From the NCBI GenBank assembly GCA_903835655.1, contig CAILNT010000007.1:62001-126000 (forward strand): a stretch of DNA of 64,000 nucleotides. Reading direction: 5' to 3'. Each line of letters opens with the position of its first letter. Position 1 is the first letter of the stretch. The position numbers and the translations under genes are program-made. The stretch is from an uncultured Pseudomonadota bacterium. Lineage in GTDB: Bacteria > Pseudomonadota > Gammaproteobacteria > Burkholderiales > Thiobacillaceae. Below are positions 8,634 through 16,826 of the stretch, one piece after another. The notes beneath the pieces were generated by a model, which worked only from the letters and a program-made list of their open reading frames with translations, did not search any database and had not been told where the DNA came from.

Positions 8634-9317
8634 TTATTCCAGGGCACCCCGGGCCGCCGCGCCGCCGGTCAGCGGCACGAACACGACCGGCAGGACGGTT
8701 TCCCGGCTCACGCGTCCGTCGGTGTCTTTCCGCAGCAGCTGCAATTCCTGGCCACCGTAGCGCGGGCCCAGTGGAATGAGCATCCTGCCGCCGGGTTTGA
8801 GCTGTTCGATCAGCGCGGGGGGAACCTCTGGCGCCGCGGCGGTGACGATGATGGCGTCGAAGGGCGCGTGTTCGGGCCAGCCTTCGTGGCCGTCGCCCTG
8901 GCGCACTTCGACATTGCCCAAACCCATGTCACGCAAGCGCTCGCTCGCCCGCCTCGCCAATGGCGCGACGATTTCCAGCGTGTACACCTGGCAGACCAGT
9001 CTCGCCAGCAGTGCCGCCTGGTAGCCCGAACCCGTGCCGATCTCCAGCACAACATCCTCCGCTTTCGTTTCGAGCAACTCGGTCATCAAGGCGACGATGT
9101 AAGGCTGCGAGATGGTCTGCCCATGGCCGATGGGAAGAGGCCGGTTGATGTATGCCGCCGGCCGCAGCGCCCCGGGCAGGAAGGCATGACGCGGCACCGC
9201 CGCGAAAGCTTCCAGCACGCGCGGGGAAAGCACAGCACGGCCGGTATGCCCGCGGGTCTCGCTCACCTCGGCGCGGATTTCGTCGAGCAGGAATCGCATC
9301 TCTTCCTTTGACATCAT
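8634..9317 (-). CDS. pcm: Protein-L-isoaspartate O-methyltransferase
   Basis: About 227 residues from the tandem ATGs at 9317/9314, with GGAGGG 5-8 bp upstream. SAM-binding motif I is VVLEIGTGSGYQAALLA; PLPIGHGQTISQPYIVA is the family signature upstream of it; FDAIIVTAAAPEVP and LKPGGRMLIPLG follow. The enzyme initiates repair of isoaspartyl residues in aged proteins. It is divergent from the small acid-shock-like gene. Confidence 0.95.
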   Translation of the reverse strand: MMSKEEMRFLLDEIRAEVSETRGHTGRAVLSPRVLEAFAAVPRHAFLPGALRPAAYINRPLPIGHGQTISQPYIVALMTELLETKAEDVVLEIGTGSGYQAALLARLVCQVYTLEIVAPLARRASERLRDMGLGNVEVRQGDGHEGWPEHAPFDAIIVTAAAPEVPPALIEQLKPGGRMLIPLGPRYGGQELQLLRKDTDGRVSRETVLPVVFVPLTGGAAARGALE

Positions 9318-9417
9318 GGCGGCCCTCCCACTCCTCAATGTAGGCCAGGCCGGGTAGGCAGCGGCGGGGTATCGCTCGACTCCGGGAGGAAAAATCTCAC
9401 CCCGAAAAAAATTCCGC

Positions 9418-9434
9418 CTTAAGTGTTCGTTAAG
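9418..9434 (+). promoter_or_regulatory. PmrA/QseB-type direct-repeat operator
   Basis: CTTAAG at 9418 and GTTAAG at 9429 form a direct repeat with an 11-bp period, the geometry of PmrA/QseB boxes. It lies about 70 bp before the small exported protein gene and about 350 bp before a response regulator of exactly this family. Binding is inferred. Confidence 0.5.
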
Positions 9435-9502
9435 TCTTTCCCCGGAGAATAAGCTTCAGCCAAGCGCTGATGCCTGGCGCAACCGACCACCTAGGAGCTC
9501 CA

Positions 9503-9709
9503 ATGAACAAGACCCTGATCGCCCTGCTCGCCGCCGTTTCCATGTTCGCCTTCGGCGCTGCCCAAGCCGCTGACGCCCCTGCCGCCGACGGCGCCGCCAA
9601 GCCCGCCGCCGAAGCCAAGCCCGCCAAGGCCAAGCACCACGCCAAGAAGGCCAAGAAAGCCAAGAAAGCTGACGCGCCTGCCGCCGAAGCCGCCCCCGCC
9701 GCCAAGTAA
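9503..9709 (+). CDS. Small exported Ala/Lys-rich protein, acid-shock (Asr)-like
   Basis: 68 residues from ATG 9503 with AGGAG upstream. A signal peptide (cleavage after AQAA) is followed by a very biased mature part: Ala/Pro/Asp, then HHAKKAKKAKKA, then Ala/Pro/Glu. Composition, size and export resemble enterobacterial acid-shock protein Asr, though there is too little complexity to prove homology. It is a single-gene unit between a PmrA/QseB-type box and a strong terminator, next to the two-component genes that may control it. Confidence 0.7.
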   Translation: MNKTLIALLAAVSMFAFGAAQAADAPAADGAAKPAAEAKPAKAKHHAKKAKKAKKADAPAAEAAPAAK

Positions 9710-9730
9710 TCGGCGCTGCGAGCTTCAAGA

Positions 9731-9759
9731 AAAAAGCGGGGTTCGCCCCGCTTTTTTTT
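9731..9759 (+). terminator. Rho-independent terminator
   Basis: AAGCGGGG and CCCCGCTT arms with a TTCG tetraloop followed by a run of eight T. It ends the small acid-shock-like gene. Confidence 0.95.
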
Positions 9760-9787
9760 CGTCTGACGAAACCGGGATAATGGCCGC

Positions 9788-10465
9788 ATGAAACTCCTCC
9801 TGGCTGAAGACGACCCGATGATCGGGGCGAGCGTGGTGCGTGGCCTGAAACTCGCGGGTTTCGTCGTCGATTGGGTACGTGACGGCCGCGCCGCTCGAGC
9901 GGCGCTGGACACGGGCAGCTATGGCCTGCTGCTGCTCGACCTGGGATTGCCCCTGCTCGATGGTGTCGCCCTGCTCAAGGAACTGCGTCGTGGCGGCAGT
10001 GACGTACCGGTGCTGGTGGTGACCGCGCGCGATGCCGTCGCGGACCGCATTTTCAGCCTCAACCTGGGCGCCGACGATTACCTGATCAAACCGTTCGATC
10101 TAGATGAACTCATCGCCCGGATCTACGCTTTGCAACGCCGCCAGGTGGGAAGAAAGCAGCCCGAAATGCGACTGGGCGCACTGTGCGTCAATCCGCTCAG
10201 CCGCGAAGCCCGCATGAACGACAAGCCGCTGGCCCTGTCGCAGCGAGAATTCTCCCTGCTCGCCGCCCTGATCGAGAAGCCGGGCACGGTGCTCTCACGC
10301 GAACAACTGGAAGACCGCCTCTACGGCTGGGATGAGGAAGTCGCCAGCAACGCCGTGGAAGTGCATCTCCACAATCTGCGGCGCAAATTGGGCGTGACCT
10401 GGATCCGCAACGTCCGCGGCGTCGGTTATAAGCTGGTGGAGCCCGCACCCGAGGTGAGCCGTTGA
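9788..10465 (+). CDS. OmpR-family response regulator (QseB/PmrA-like)
   Basis: 225 residues: receiver domain 1-115 with the acidic pair EDD (7-9), phosphoacceptor D51 (LLLLDLGLPLLDG) and K101 (YLIKPFD); winged-helix domain about 128-220 with LSQREFSLL and NAVEVHLHNLRRKLG, ending VRGVGYKL. This is the QseB/PmrA group. Its TGA stop (10463-10465) directly abuts the inserted miniature element. Removing the element would join the stop to the kinase start as an overlapping TTGA, so the pair was originally translationally coupled. Confidence 0.93.
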   Translation: MKLLLAEDDPMIGASVVRGLKLAGFVVDWVRDGRAARAALDTGSYGLLLLDLGLPLLDGVALLKELRRGGSDVPVLVVTARDAVADRIFSLNLGADDYLIKPFDLDELIARIYALQRRQVGRKQPEMRLGALCVNPLSREARMNDKPLALSQREFSLLAALIEKPGTVLSREQLEDRLYGWDEEVASNAVEVHLHNLRRKLGVTWIRNVRGVGYKLVEPAPEVSR

Positions 10466-10466
10466 A

Positions 10467-10700
10467 CCTTGAGTCCTCAGTTGAACACGCCCGAGTGAGC
10501 GTCTGGCGAGTCGTCCGGCAAGGCGCGACGACGCGCATGGTCGCTCCCTGCAAGGAGAAGCAACGCAGCCAGACGGCTCGCCAGATGTGCAATCGGGTGC
10601 GTAGCGGATTCACCCAGAAGGTGGGCATGATCGAAGGCGAAAATGCTAATGTTCATGAAACCTCTCGGGGGGAAATGAGCGCTCAACTGAGGACTCAAGG
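10467..10700. mobile_element. MITE-like element, copy 1 (234 bp)
   Basis: Perfect 18-bp terminal inverted repeats: CCTTGAGTCCTCAGTTGA at the left and its complement TCAACTGAGGACTCAAGG at the right. The element is flanked by identical 5-bp TTGAA at 10462-10466 and 10701-10705, i.e. a target-site duplication. No transposase is encoded. It matches a second copy at 31943-32175 in inverted orientation along its whole length with scattered mismatches. It separates the response regulator stop from the kinase start. Confidence 0.88.
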
Positions 10701-11996
10701 TTGAATTCCATACGCAGCCGCCTCCTGGTCTGGCAGATCACCGCGCTTTTTCTGACCGGCATCCTGGCCAGCCTGATCGCTTATCTGCTGGCCTGGGATG
10801 CGTTCAACAGCCTACGCGACAACGGCCTGGAACAGATCGCCTATTCCGTGGTGCGCCACGGCATCGAGTATGACAACGACGAGGACGTGCGCAACGACCA
10901 CGGCCAGTTCGTCAGCCAGATTTGGGGCGCGGATGGCGCCCTGCTGTATTCCTCGCTCGACGATGGTGGGCCGCCGCGCCAAAAACCGGGCCTGCACGTC
11001 GTCGTCTGGGAGCGCGCGGAATGGCGCGTTTATTCCCTCATAGAAGGCGGCCTCACGATTCAGGTGGCGACCACCTCGGCCAATCGGGCGCGGCGTTTCG
11101 CCTCCATCGCGCCCTGGCTCCTGCTGCCGCTGGTCGTGCTGGTGGTCGTGCTGGGCCTCCTGATACGCGCGGCGGTGACCCGCGCCCTGGCCCCACTGGA
11201 ACTGGTGCGTAACGAGATCGGCCAGCGCGGCGTGCAAAGCCTGCACGCGCTGGATAGCCGCCATTTGCCCGATGAAGTCGCGCCTCTGGTCGACACCCTG
11301 AATGACCTGCTGGTGCGTCTGGACCAGGCACTGGTCTCACAGCGCCGCTTCATCGCCGATGCCGCGCACGAGCTACGCACGCCACTCACCGCCGTGAAGC
11401 TGCAAGCCCAGATCGCCCGCCGCGCGAACAGCGAAGAAGAACGCGACGCGGCCCTGACGCAACTGTCCAGTGGCGTGGACCGGGCCGCTCATCTGGTCGA
11501 TCAGCTACTGGGCATGGCGCGCCTGGAGCCGGCCTCGCGCCAGGCCGTGTTCGCCCCACTCGCGCTGGATGCCCTGGCCAAGCAGGTGGTCGCAGACTTT
11601 TCCACCCTGGCCGAAGCGCGCGACATCGATCTCGGCGTCGGCGAGTGTCAGCCGCTGACCCTGGTCGGCCAGACCGACAGCCTGCGCATGATGCTGGGCA
11701 ACCTGGTCGACAACGCGGTGCGCTACACCCCCAGTGGCGGCCGCGTGGATGTGGACCTGCGGCAGCAGGATGGCATGGCCCAACTTTCCGTCGGCGATAG
11801 CGGCCCGGGCATACCCGAAGCCGAGCGCGAGCGCGTGTTCGAACGTTTCCAGCGCCTGGCGGGGGCCGACATCCCCGGTAGCGGCTTGGGGCTAGCCATC
11901 GTCCGTCAGGTCGTGAACCTGCACGGCGGTGTGATTCGGCTGGGCGATACCCCAGGAGGTGGGCTCCGGGTCGACATCAACTTGCCACTGGGTTGA
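10701..11996 (+). CDS. Sensor histidine kinase (QseC/PmrB-like)
   Basis: 431 residues: TM1 about 11-33, a periplasmic sensor region 34-135, TM2 about 136-158, linker, dimerisation helix with phosphoacceptor H223 (AAHELRTPLT), N-box LVDNAVRYTP, G1 DSGPGIPEA and G2 GSGLGLAIV. The start is TTG at 10701, exactly at the right end of the miniature element, whose terminal GAGGA lies 7-8 bp upstream and can act as Shine-Dalgarno. The partner is the response regulator just upstream. Confidence 0.93.
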   Translation: MNSIRSRLLVWQITALFLTGILASLIAYLLAWDAFNSLRDNGLEQIAYSVVRHGIEYDNDEDVRNDHGQFVSQIWGADGALLYSSLDDGGPPRQKPGLHVVVWERAEWRVYSLIEGGLTIQVATTSANRARRFASIAPWLLLPLVVLVVVLGLLIRAAVTRALAPLELVRNEIGQRGVQSLHALDSRHLPDEVAPLVDTLNDLLVRLDQALVSQRRFIADAAHELRTPLTAVKLQAQIARRANSEEERDAALTQLSSGVDRAAHLVDQLLGMARLEPASRQAVFAPLALDALAKQVVADFSTLAEARDIDLGVGECQPLTLVGQTDSLRMMLGNLVDNAVRYTPSGGRVDVDLRQQDGMAQLSVGDSGPGIPEAERERVFERFQRLAGADIPGSGLGLAIVRQVVNLHGGVIRLGDTPGGGLRVDINLPLG

Positions 11997-12045
11997 CGCT
12001 CAGTACGGTTAACATCGCCGCATTGGTCGCAGCCGAGCCTAGCCC

Positions 12046-14889
12046 GTGCTAAATACACCCTATCTGCAATTCCTCGACGCCCCGCCGGACACCGGCCTGC
12101 TTTACCTCGGCAGTTACGACCCCCGGCTGGTGTTTCTGTCGGTCCTGATCGCCGTATTCGCGGCCTATGCCGCGTTCGACGTAGCCGGACGGATCGCTTC
12201 CAGCCCTTCGCGCGCGCAGGCCGCCTGGTGGACCGGCGTCGGTGCCCTGGCGATGGGTGGCGGCACCTGGGCCATGCACTTCATCGGCATGTTGGCATTC
12301 ACGCTGCCCTGTGGCGTCGGCTATGACCCCGGCATCACCCTCCTGTCGGTCCTGCCGGGCATCCTGGCCAGCGCTGTCGCCCTGCGCGTAATCAGCCGCC
12401 CCAAGGTAGCCCCGCTGACCTTGCTAGTTGGCGGTCTGCTGCTCGGCACTGGCATCGGCACCATGCATTACGCGGGCATGGCCGCTTACCGCCTGGACGG
12501 CCTGGTGCGCTACGACCCCACGCTGTTCCTCGTTTCCCTGGTAGTCGCCGTGCTCCTGGCCTTCCTGGCGCTGTGGATCCGCGACGGCCTGCGGGGTCGC
12601 GTGCCCCCGCGCTGGCTCGCCCTGTTGAGCGCCCTGGTCATGGGCGGGGCCGTGTCCGGCATGCATTACACGGCGATGGCCGCGGCCTACTTCATCAGCG
12701 ATGGCCGCCCGGATGTCGCGGACTCGGGCCTTTCCGCGAGCTTCCTGGCGATCTGGGTGAGTATCGTCACCACCTTGTTGATCGGCCTGGTACTGGTCGC
12801 CGCGACGGCGGGGCGACAGCGCGACCTGGCGCGCCGCCTGCAAAGCAGTGAGCAGCGCATCCGCCGCATACTCGACACCACCCAGGAAGGTTTCTGCATG
12901 ACCGAGCTCGAACAGGAGCGGGTGGTGCAGGCCAACCCCGCCTTCGCGCGCATGCTGGGGGGAAGGATCGAAGACATCGTCGGCCGCTCCCTCTATGACT
13001 TCGTCGATAAGGACAACCGCGCCATCCTGGTGGAACAGAGCGGCCGGCGAGCGCTGGGCGAGCAGTCCGTTTACGAGATGACACTGACACGGCTGGACGG
13101 CGCTCAGATACCCTGCCAGTTCAGCGCCACCCCGAGCCATGACGAAGAGGGGGTCCGTCGCGGCGCTTTCGCCCTGGTCAGCGACCTCTCCGCCCGGCTT
13201 GCCCATGAAATCTATGTGCGCCAGGTCATCGCCATGGTCGAGAGCACCGCCGAGGGCGTGATGCAGGTCGATCTTTCCGGCCGCATTCGTTCGGTCAATC
13301 CGGCATTCAGCGAAGTGACCGGCTATTCTGAAGCGGAGTCCCTCGGGCAAAGCCCGGCCTTTCTCAAATCGGGGCGGCACTCGGAGGTGTTCTATCGCGG
13401 GATGTGGCAGGAGCTGTCCGACAACGGCCAGTGGCGCGGCGAAATCTGGAACCGGCGCAAGAACGGCGAGGTTTACCCGGAATGGCTCACCATCAACGCG
13501 GTGCGCAATGCCGCCGGCACGGTGCAAAGCTATGTCGGCGTATTTTCCGACATCAGCAACATCAAACACTCCGAGGCGGAACTGGAGCGCCTGGCGCACT
13601 ACGACCCGCTCACCAACCTGCCCAATCGCACCTTGCTGCATGCGCAGCTGGCCCATGCGCTGGATCGATCGGCGCGTCACAAGGAAAAAGTGGCGGTCAT
13701 GGTGCTCGACCTGGATGGTTTCAAGACCGTCAACGACAGCTTGGGCCATCCCGCCGGTGACCTGTTGTTGCAATCCATCTCCGCTCGCTTGCAGGCGCTG
13801 CTGCGGCGGGAGGATCTGGTGGCGCGCCTGGGCGGGGACGAATTCGCGGTCATCATCGAAGACGTCGGCCATGGCAACAACCCCGGGCTGATCGCAGAAA
13901 AAATCATCCAGGCTGTGGCCGAGCCTCTGGAACTGAACGGCCATGGCGCGAGAGTCACCGCCAGCGTCGGCATCGCCATCTTCCCGGACGACGGCCGGGA
14001 CACCACCAGCCTGTTGCAGGCGGCGGACATGGCCATGTATGCCAGCAAGCAAGCCGGCCGCAACACCAGCCGCTTTCATCACCCCGAGATGACCCGCGCC
14101 GCGCAGCAGCGCCTGGTGATCGAGCATGGCCTGCGCCGTGCCCTGGCACGGGATGAGCTGGAAGTCTGGTTCCAGCCGCAATTCCGACTCGACACGGGCG
14201 GCCTGATCGGCGCCGAGGCCCTGGTGCGCTGGCGTTCGCCGGAACGCGGCCTGGTTCCGCCCAACGACTTCATCCCTCTCGCCGAAGAGACCGGCCTGAT
14301 CCTGCCCCTGGGAGAATGGGTGTTGCGTCAAGCCTGCCGTCACGCGGCGGATTGGCGGTCACGCGGCCTGGAAGCGGGTTCGATCTCGGTCAATGTCGCG
14401 GGGCCCCAGGTCGAGCGCGGCGATTTCTTCGCCATCGTCGAGTCCGCCCTGCGGGATACGGGCTGGCCGGCCACGCGCCTGGAGCTGGAAATCACGGAAA
14501 GTTTCCTGCTGCGCAACGCGGAGCAGGCCATGGCGGTGGTGGAGCAGTTGTCCGGACTCGGGGTGAAGGTCGCCATCGACGATTTCGGAACCGGATATTC
14601 CTCGCTCTCTTACCTGAAGTTTCTGCGCGTACACAAGCTCAAACTCGACCAGAGTTTCGTGCGCGACCTGCCCCAGGACCACGACGATGCAGCCATCACC
14701 CGCGCGGTTATCGCCCTCGGCCACAACCTTGGTTTCGAGGTGATCGCGGAAGGCGTGGAGAGCCCGGCGCAACGCGACTTTCTTCGGCAGGAAGGCTGTG
14801 ATCAGTCCCAGGGCTATTTCTACAGTCGACCGCTGCCCGCCGCGGAATTCGAAGCCTGGCTGCGCACCCGAAACGACTCGCCCAACTGA
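12046..14889 (+). CDS. MHYT-PAS-PAS-GGDEF-EAL membrane regulator
   Basis: 947 residues from GTG 12046. The N-terminal seven-helix MHYT domain (about 20-260) shows the repeated signatures TWAMHFIGM, GTMHYAGM and SGMHYTAM, thought to bind copper and sense a diatomic gas. PAS domains cover about 265-375 and 385-510. The GGDEF motif is intact at residues 596-600, and the EAL domain has EAL at 724-726 with DDFGTGYSS and KLDQSFV. Both catalytic domains look competent, so it may make and/or break c-di-GMP. The last codons and the stop overlap a solo end of the miniature element. Confidence 0.92.
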   Translation: MLNTPYLQFLDAPPDTGLLYLGSYDPRLVFLSVLIAVFAAYAAFDVAGRIASSPSRAQAAWWTGVGALAMGGGTWAMHFIGMLAFTLPCGVGYDPGITLLSVLPGILASAVALRVISRPKVAPLTLLVGGLLLGTGIGTMHYAGMAAYRLDGLVRYDPTLFLVSLVVAVLLAFLALWIRDGLRGRVPPRWLALLSALVMGGAVSGMHYTAMAAAYFISDGRPDVADSGLSASFLAIWVSIVTTLLIGLVLVAATAGRQRDLARRLQSSEQRIRRILDTTQEGFCMTELEQERVVQANPAFARMLGGRIEDIVGRSLYDFVDKDNRAILVEQSGRRALGEQSVYEMTLTRLDGAQIPCQFSATPSHDEEGVRRGAFALVSDLSARLAHEIYVRQVIAMVESTAEGVMQVDLSGRIRSVNPAFSEVTGYSEAESLGQSPAFLKSGRHSEVFYRGMWQELSDNGQWRGEIWNRRKNGEVYPEWLTINAVRNAAGTVQSYVGVFSDISNIKHSEAELERLAHYDPLTNLPNRTLLHAQLAHALDRSARHKEKVAVMVLDLDGFKTVNDSLGHPAGDLLLQSISARLQALLRREDLVARLGGDEFAVIIEDVGHGNNPGLIAEKIIQAVAEPLELNGHGARVTASVGIAIFPDDGRDTTSLLQAADMAMYASKQAGRNTSRFHHPEMTRAAQQRLVIEHGLRRALARDELEVWFQPQFRLDTGGLIGAEALVRWRSPERGLVPPNDFIPLAEETGLILPLGEWVLRQACRHAADWRSRGLEAGSISVNVAGPQVERGDFFAIVESALRDTGWPATRLELEITESFLLRNAEQAMAVVEQLSGLGVKVAIDDFGTGYSSLSYLKFLRVHKLKLDQSFVRDLPQDHDDAAITRAVIALGHNLGFEVIAEGVESPAQRDFLRQEGCDQSQGYFYSRPLPAAEFEAWLRTRNDSPN

Positions 14890-14899
14890 GGAATCAAGG
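14883..14899 (+). repeat. Solo 17-bp end of the MITE-like element
   Basis: CAACTGAGGAATCAAGG is identical to the outer 17 bp of one end of copy 2. It contains the TGA stop of the MHYT gene and the GAGGA Shine-Dalgarno for the ATG at 14900. No partner repeat is seen nearby, so it is either a relic end or a coincidence. Confidence 0.5.
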
Positions 14900-16354
14900 A
14901 TGGACGAACTCATCCCGCTCGTCAGCGAACCCGTATCCACCGAGGCCGCCGACCCCCTGGCCACACCCCTGTCCGCCCTATTGCGGCACGGCCCCGTCAC
15001 CTGTTCGCCGGCAAGCCCGGTGCGCGAAGCGCTGGCGCGGATGCGCCAGGAAAATGTGGGCTCCATCCTGCTCACCGATACCGAAGGCGCTCCGGTCGGC
15101 ATGTTTACCCTCAAGGATCTGCGGGATCGCGTAGCCCTCGTCACCTGCGACGTCGAGCAGGCCATTCAAGGCGTGATGACCCCCGCTCCGTTCTCGCTGC
15201 CGGACACCGCGACGGCCTTCGAGGCGGCACTGGCGATGGCGCGGCATTCCATCCACCACGTGGTGGTCATGCACGCGGGCCGGGTGGCGGGCGTGATCTC
15301 GGAAAAGGATCTGTTCGCCCTGCAACAGGTTGGGGTCTCCGGCATCGCCACCGCCCTTTGCCAGGCGCCGGACCTGGCTGGCCTGCAAGCCGCCGCCAGC
15401 GACATCCGCCGCCTGACACGCAATCTGATGGCGCAAGGCGTGGGTGCGGAGGCACTCACCCGCCTGATCTCCCAGCTCAACGACGGGCTCACCGAACGCA
15501 TCCTGAACCTGACCTTCGCCGACCTGAAAGGAGTGACCTGGTGCTGGCTGGCACTGGGTTCGGAAGGCCGCTTCGAACAAACCCTCTTTACCGACCAGGA
15601 CAACGGCCTGATTTTCGTCGCGCCCGAGGGCGAAACCGCCGTGCTGCGCGAGCCCCTGCTGGCGGCCGCGCGGCGCGCCAACGAGTGGCTGGATGCCTGT
15701 GGCTTTCCCCTGTGTCGTGGGGAAATCATGGCCAGTAATCCAAAATGGTGTTTGTCGCTGGAGGAATGGCAACATACCTTCGCCGACTGGATCTTCCGCG
15801 GTGATGCCCCGGTGCTGCTCAATGCCAACATATTCTTCGACTTTCGCCCGCTCGCCGGCGATCCCAGTCTGGCCGCGGGTCTGCGTGCCTGGCTGGGCGA
15901 CAGGATCAAGGGAAACCGCCAATTCCTCAAGCTGATGGTCCGCAACGCCCTGGGCAATCGCCCACCGCTGGGTCTGGTGCGCGCCTTCGCCGTCGATGGC
16001 GAAGGCGCGGATGCCGGCAGCATCGACTTGAAGCTCCATGGCACGACTCCATTCGTCGACGCCGCGCGCATCTTCGCCCTGGCCGCAGGCCAGGAAGAAA
16101 CCGGCACCGTGCCGCGCCTGCGCACCACCGGCATCGCCTGGAAGATCGAAGAGACCGAAGCCTGGGTCGCCGGTTTCCTCTTCATCCAGCAGATGCGCCT
16201 GCGGCTGCACCAATCGCAGATCGAAGGGCAGTTGCCACTGAGCAACCGCCTGGTTCCGGAGACACTCAGCGGCGTGGAACGCCAGGCGCTCAAGGAAGCC
16301 TTTCGTCAGGCAAAAAAAATGCAGGGGCGGCTAGACCGACTCTTCCAGTTTTGA
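14900..16354 (+). CDS. CBS-pair / DUF294 putative nucleotidyltransferase
   Basis: 484 residues from ATG 14900. Two CBS motifs cover about residues 20-140 (VGSILLTDTEGAPVGMFT and HHVVVMHAGRVAGVISEKD). A DUF294 nucleotidyltransferase-like domain follows, with LGSEGRFEQTLFTDQDNGL around residue 220, the GSxxR...D-x-D pattern of GlnD-type enzymes, and then the DUF294 C-terminal helical domain. The family usually sits beside DUF485/acetate-symporter genes, as here, and is presumed to sense adenylates and control transport or acetate metabolism. Its substrate is unknown. Confidence 0.88.
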   Translation: MDELIPLVSEPVSTEAADPLATPLSALLRHGPVTCSPASPVREALARMRQENVGSILLTDTEGAPVGMFTLKDLRDRVALVTCDVEQAIQGVMTPAPFSLPDTATAFEAALAMARHSIHHVVVMHAGRVAGVISEKDLFALQQVGVSGIATALCQAPDLAGLQAAASDIRRLTRNLMAQGVGAEALTRLISQLNDGLTERILNLTFADLKGVTWCWLALGSEGRFEQTLFTDQDNGLIFVAPEGETAVLREPLLAAARRANEWLDACGFPLCRGEIMASNPKWCLSLEEWQHTFADWIFRGDAPVLLNANIFFDFRPLAGDPSLAAGLRAWLGDRIKGNRQFLKLMVRNALGNRPPLGLVRAFAVDGEGADAGSIDLKLHGTTPFVDAARIFALAAGQEETGTVPRLRTTGIAWKIEETEAWVAGFLFIQQMRLRLHQSQIEGQLPLSNRLVPETLSGVERQALKEAFRQAKKMQGRLDRLFQF

Positions 16355-16457
16355 GCGCCCACAGGGTGCCCATCGTTTTCCAGACATCTAGAGCGCATCC
16401 GGCTCCAATTTGTGCGCATCATCGCCCCCCATCGCTTACTATCCGCAATGTCCGCGT

Positions 16458-16476
16458 GGTAAGCGGGCGCCTTACC
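16458..16476 (+). promoter_or_regulatory. Inverted repeat ahead of DUF485-actP
   Basis: GGTAAG and CTTACC arms with a 7-nt spacer lie just upstream of the GAGGAG ribosome binding site of the DUF485 gene, so a hairpin here could affect initiation. The function is not known. Confidence 0.3.
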
Positions 16477-16498
16477 TTTCCTTTGAGGAGACCTACGA

Positions 16499-16816
16499 AT
16501 GGCAAAAACCGAAATGAACTGGGCGGCGATCGATGCCGATCCGCGTTTCCAGGCGCTGCATCGCAAGAAAACCAAATTCCTGTGGACGCTGATGACCATC
16601 TCCATGGTCTACTATTTCCTGCTGCCCATCGGCACGGCGTATTACTCCGACCTGTTCAAAATCAAGGTCTGGGGATCGGTGAACGTCGGCCTGGTGTTTG
16701 CCCTGTCGCAGTTCATCGTGGCCTGGGCCATCGCCTGGATCTACGCCCAGCGCGCAAACAGCGAATTCGACCCCATGGCTCAGGCAATCATCAATGACGC
16801 CCACAACATCAAATAA
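16499..16816 (+). CDS. yjcH: DUF485 small membrane protein (YjcH-like)
   Basis: 105 residues with two transmembrane helices (about 30-50 and 63-83) and the DUF485 ending WIYAQRANSEFDPMAQAI. GAGGAG precedes the ATG. DUF485 proteins are the small partners of ActP-type symporters, and here the symporter starts 10 bp downstream. Confidence 0.93.
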   Translation: MAKTEMNWAAIDADPRFQALHRKKTKFLWTLMTISMVYYFLLPIGTAYYSDLFKIKVWGSVNVGLVFALSQFIVAWAIAWIYAQRANSEFDPMAQAIINDAHNIK

Positions 16817-16826
16817 AGGACGCGCC

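Noticed and set aside
10462-10704. 80-codon open frame across the first miniature element
   Set aside because: Copy 2 keeps the frame for only about 50 codons before a stop, and the sequence has no protein-like character. Kept as a possible ribosome bridge, not as a gene.
12424-14343. 639-codon minus-strand frame opposite the MHYT-GGDEF-EAL gene
   Set aside because: Antisense shadow of a GC-rich gene; the plus-strand protein has intact domains and motifs throughout.
15358-15738. Alternative frames inside the CBS-DUF294 gene
   Set aside because: Arg/Pro/Ala-rich compositions typical of out-of-frame translation of GC-rich coding DNA.
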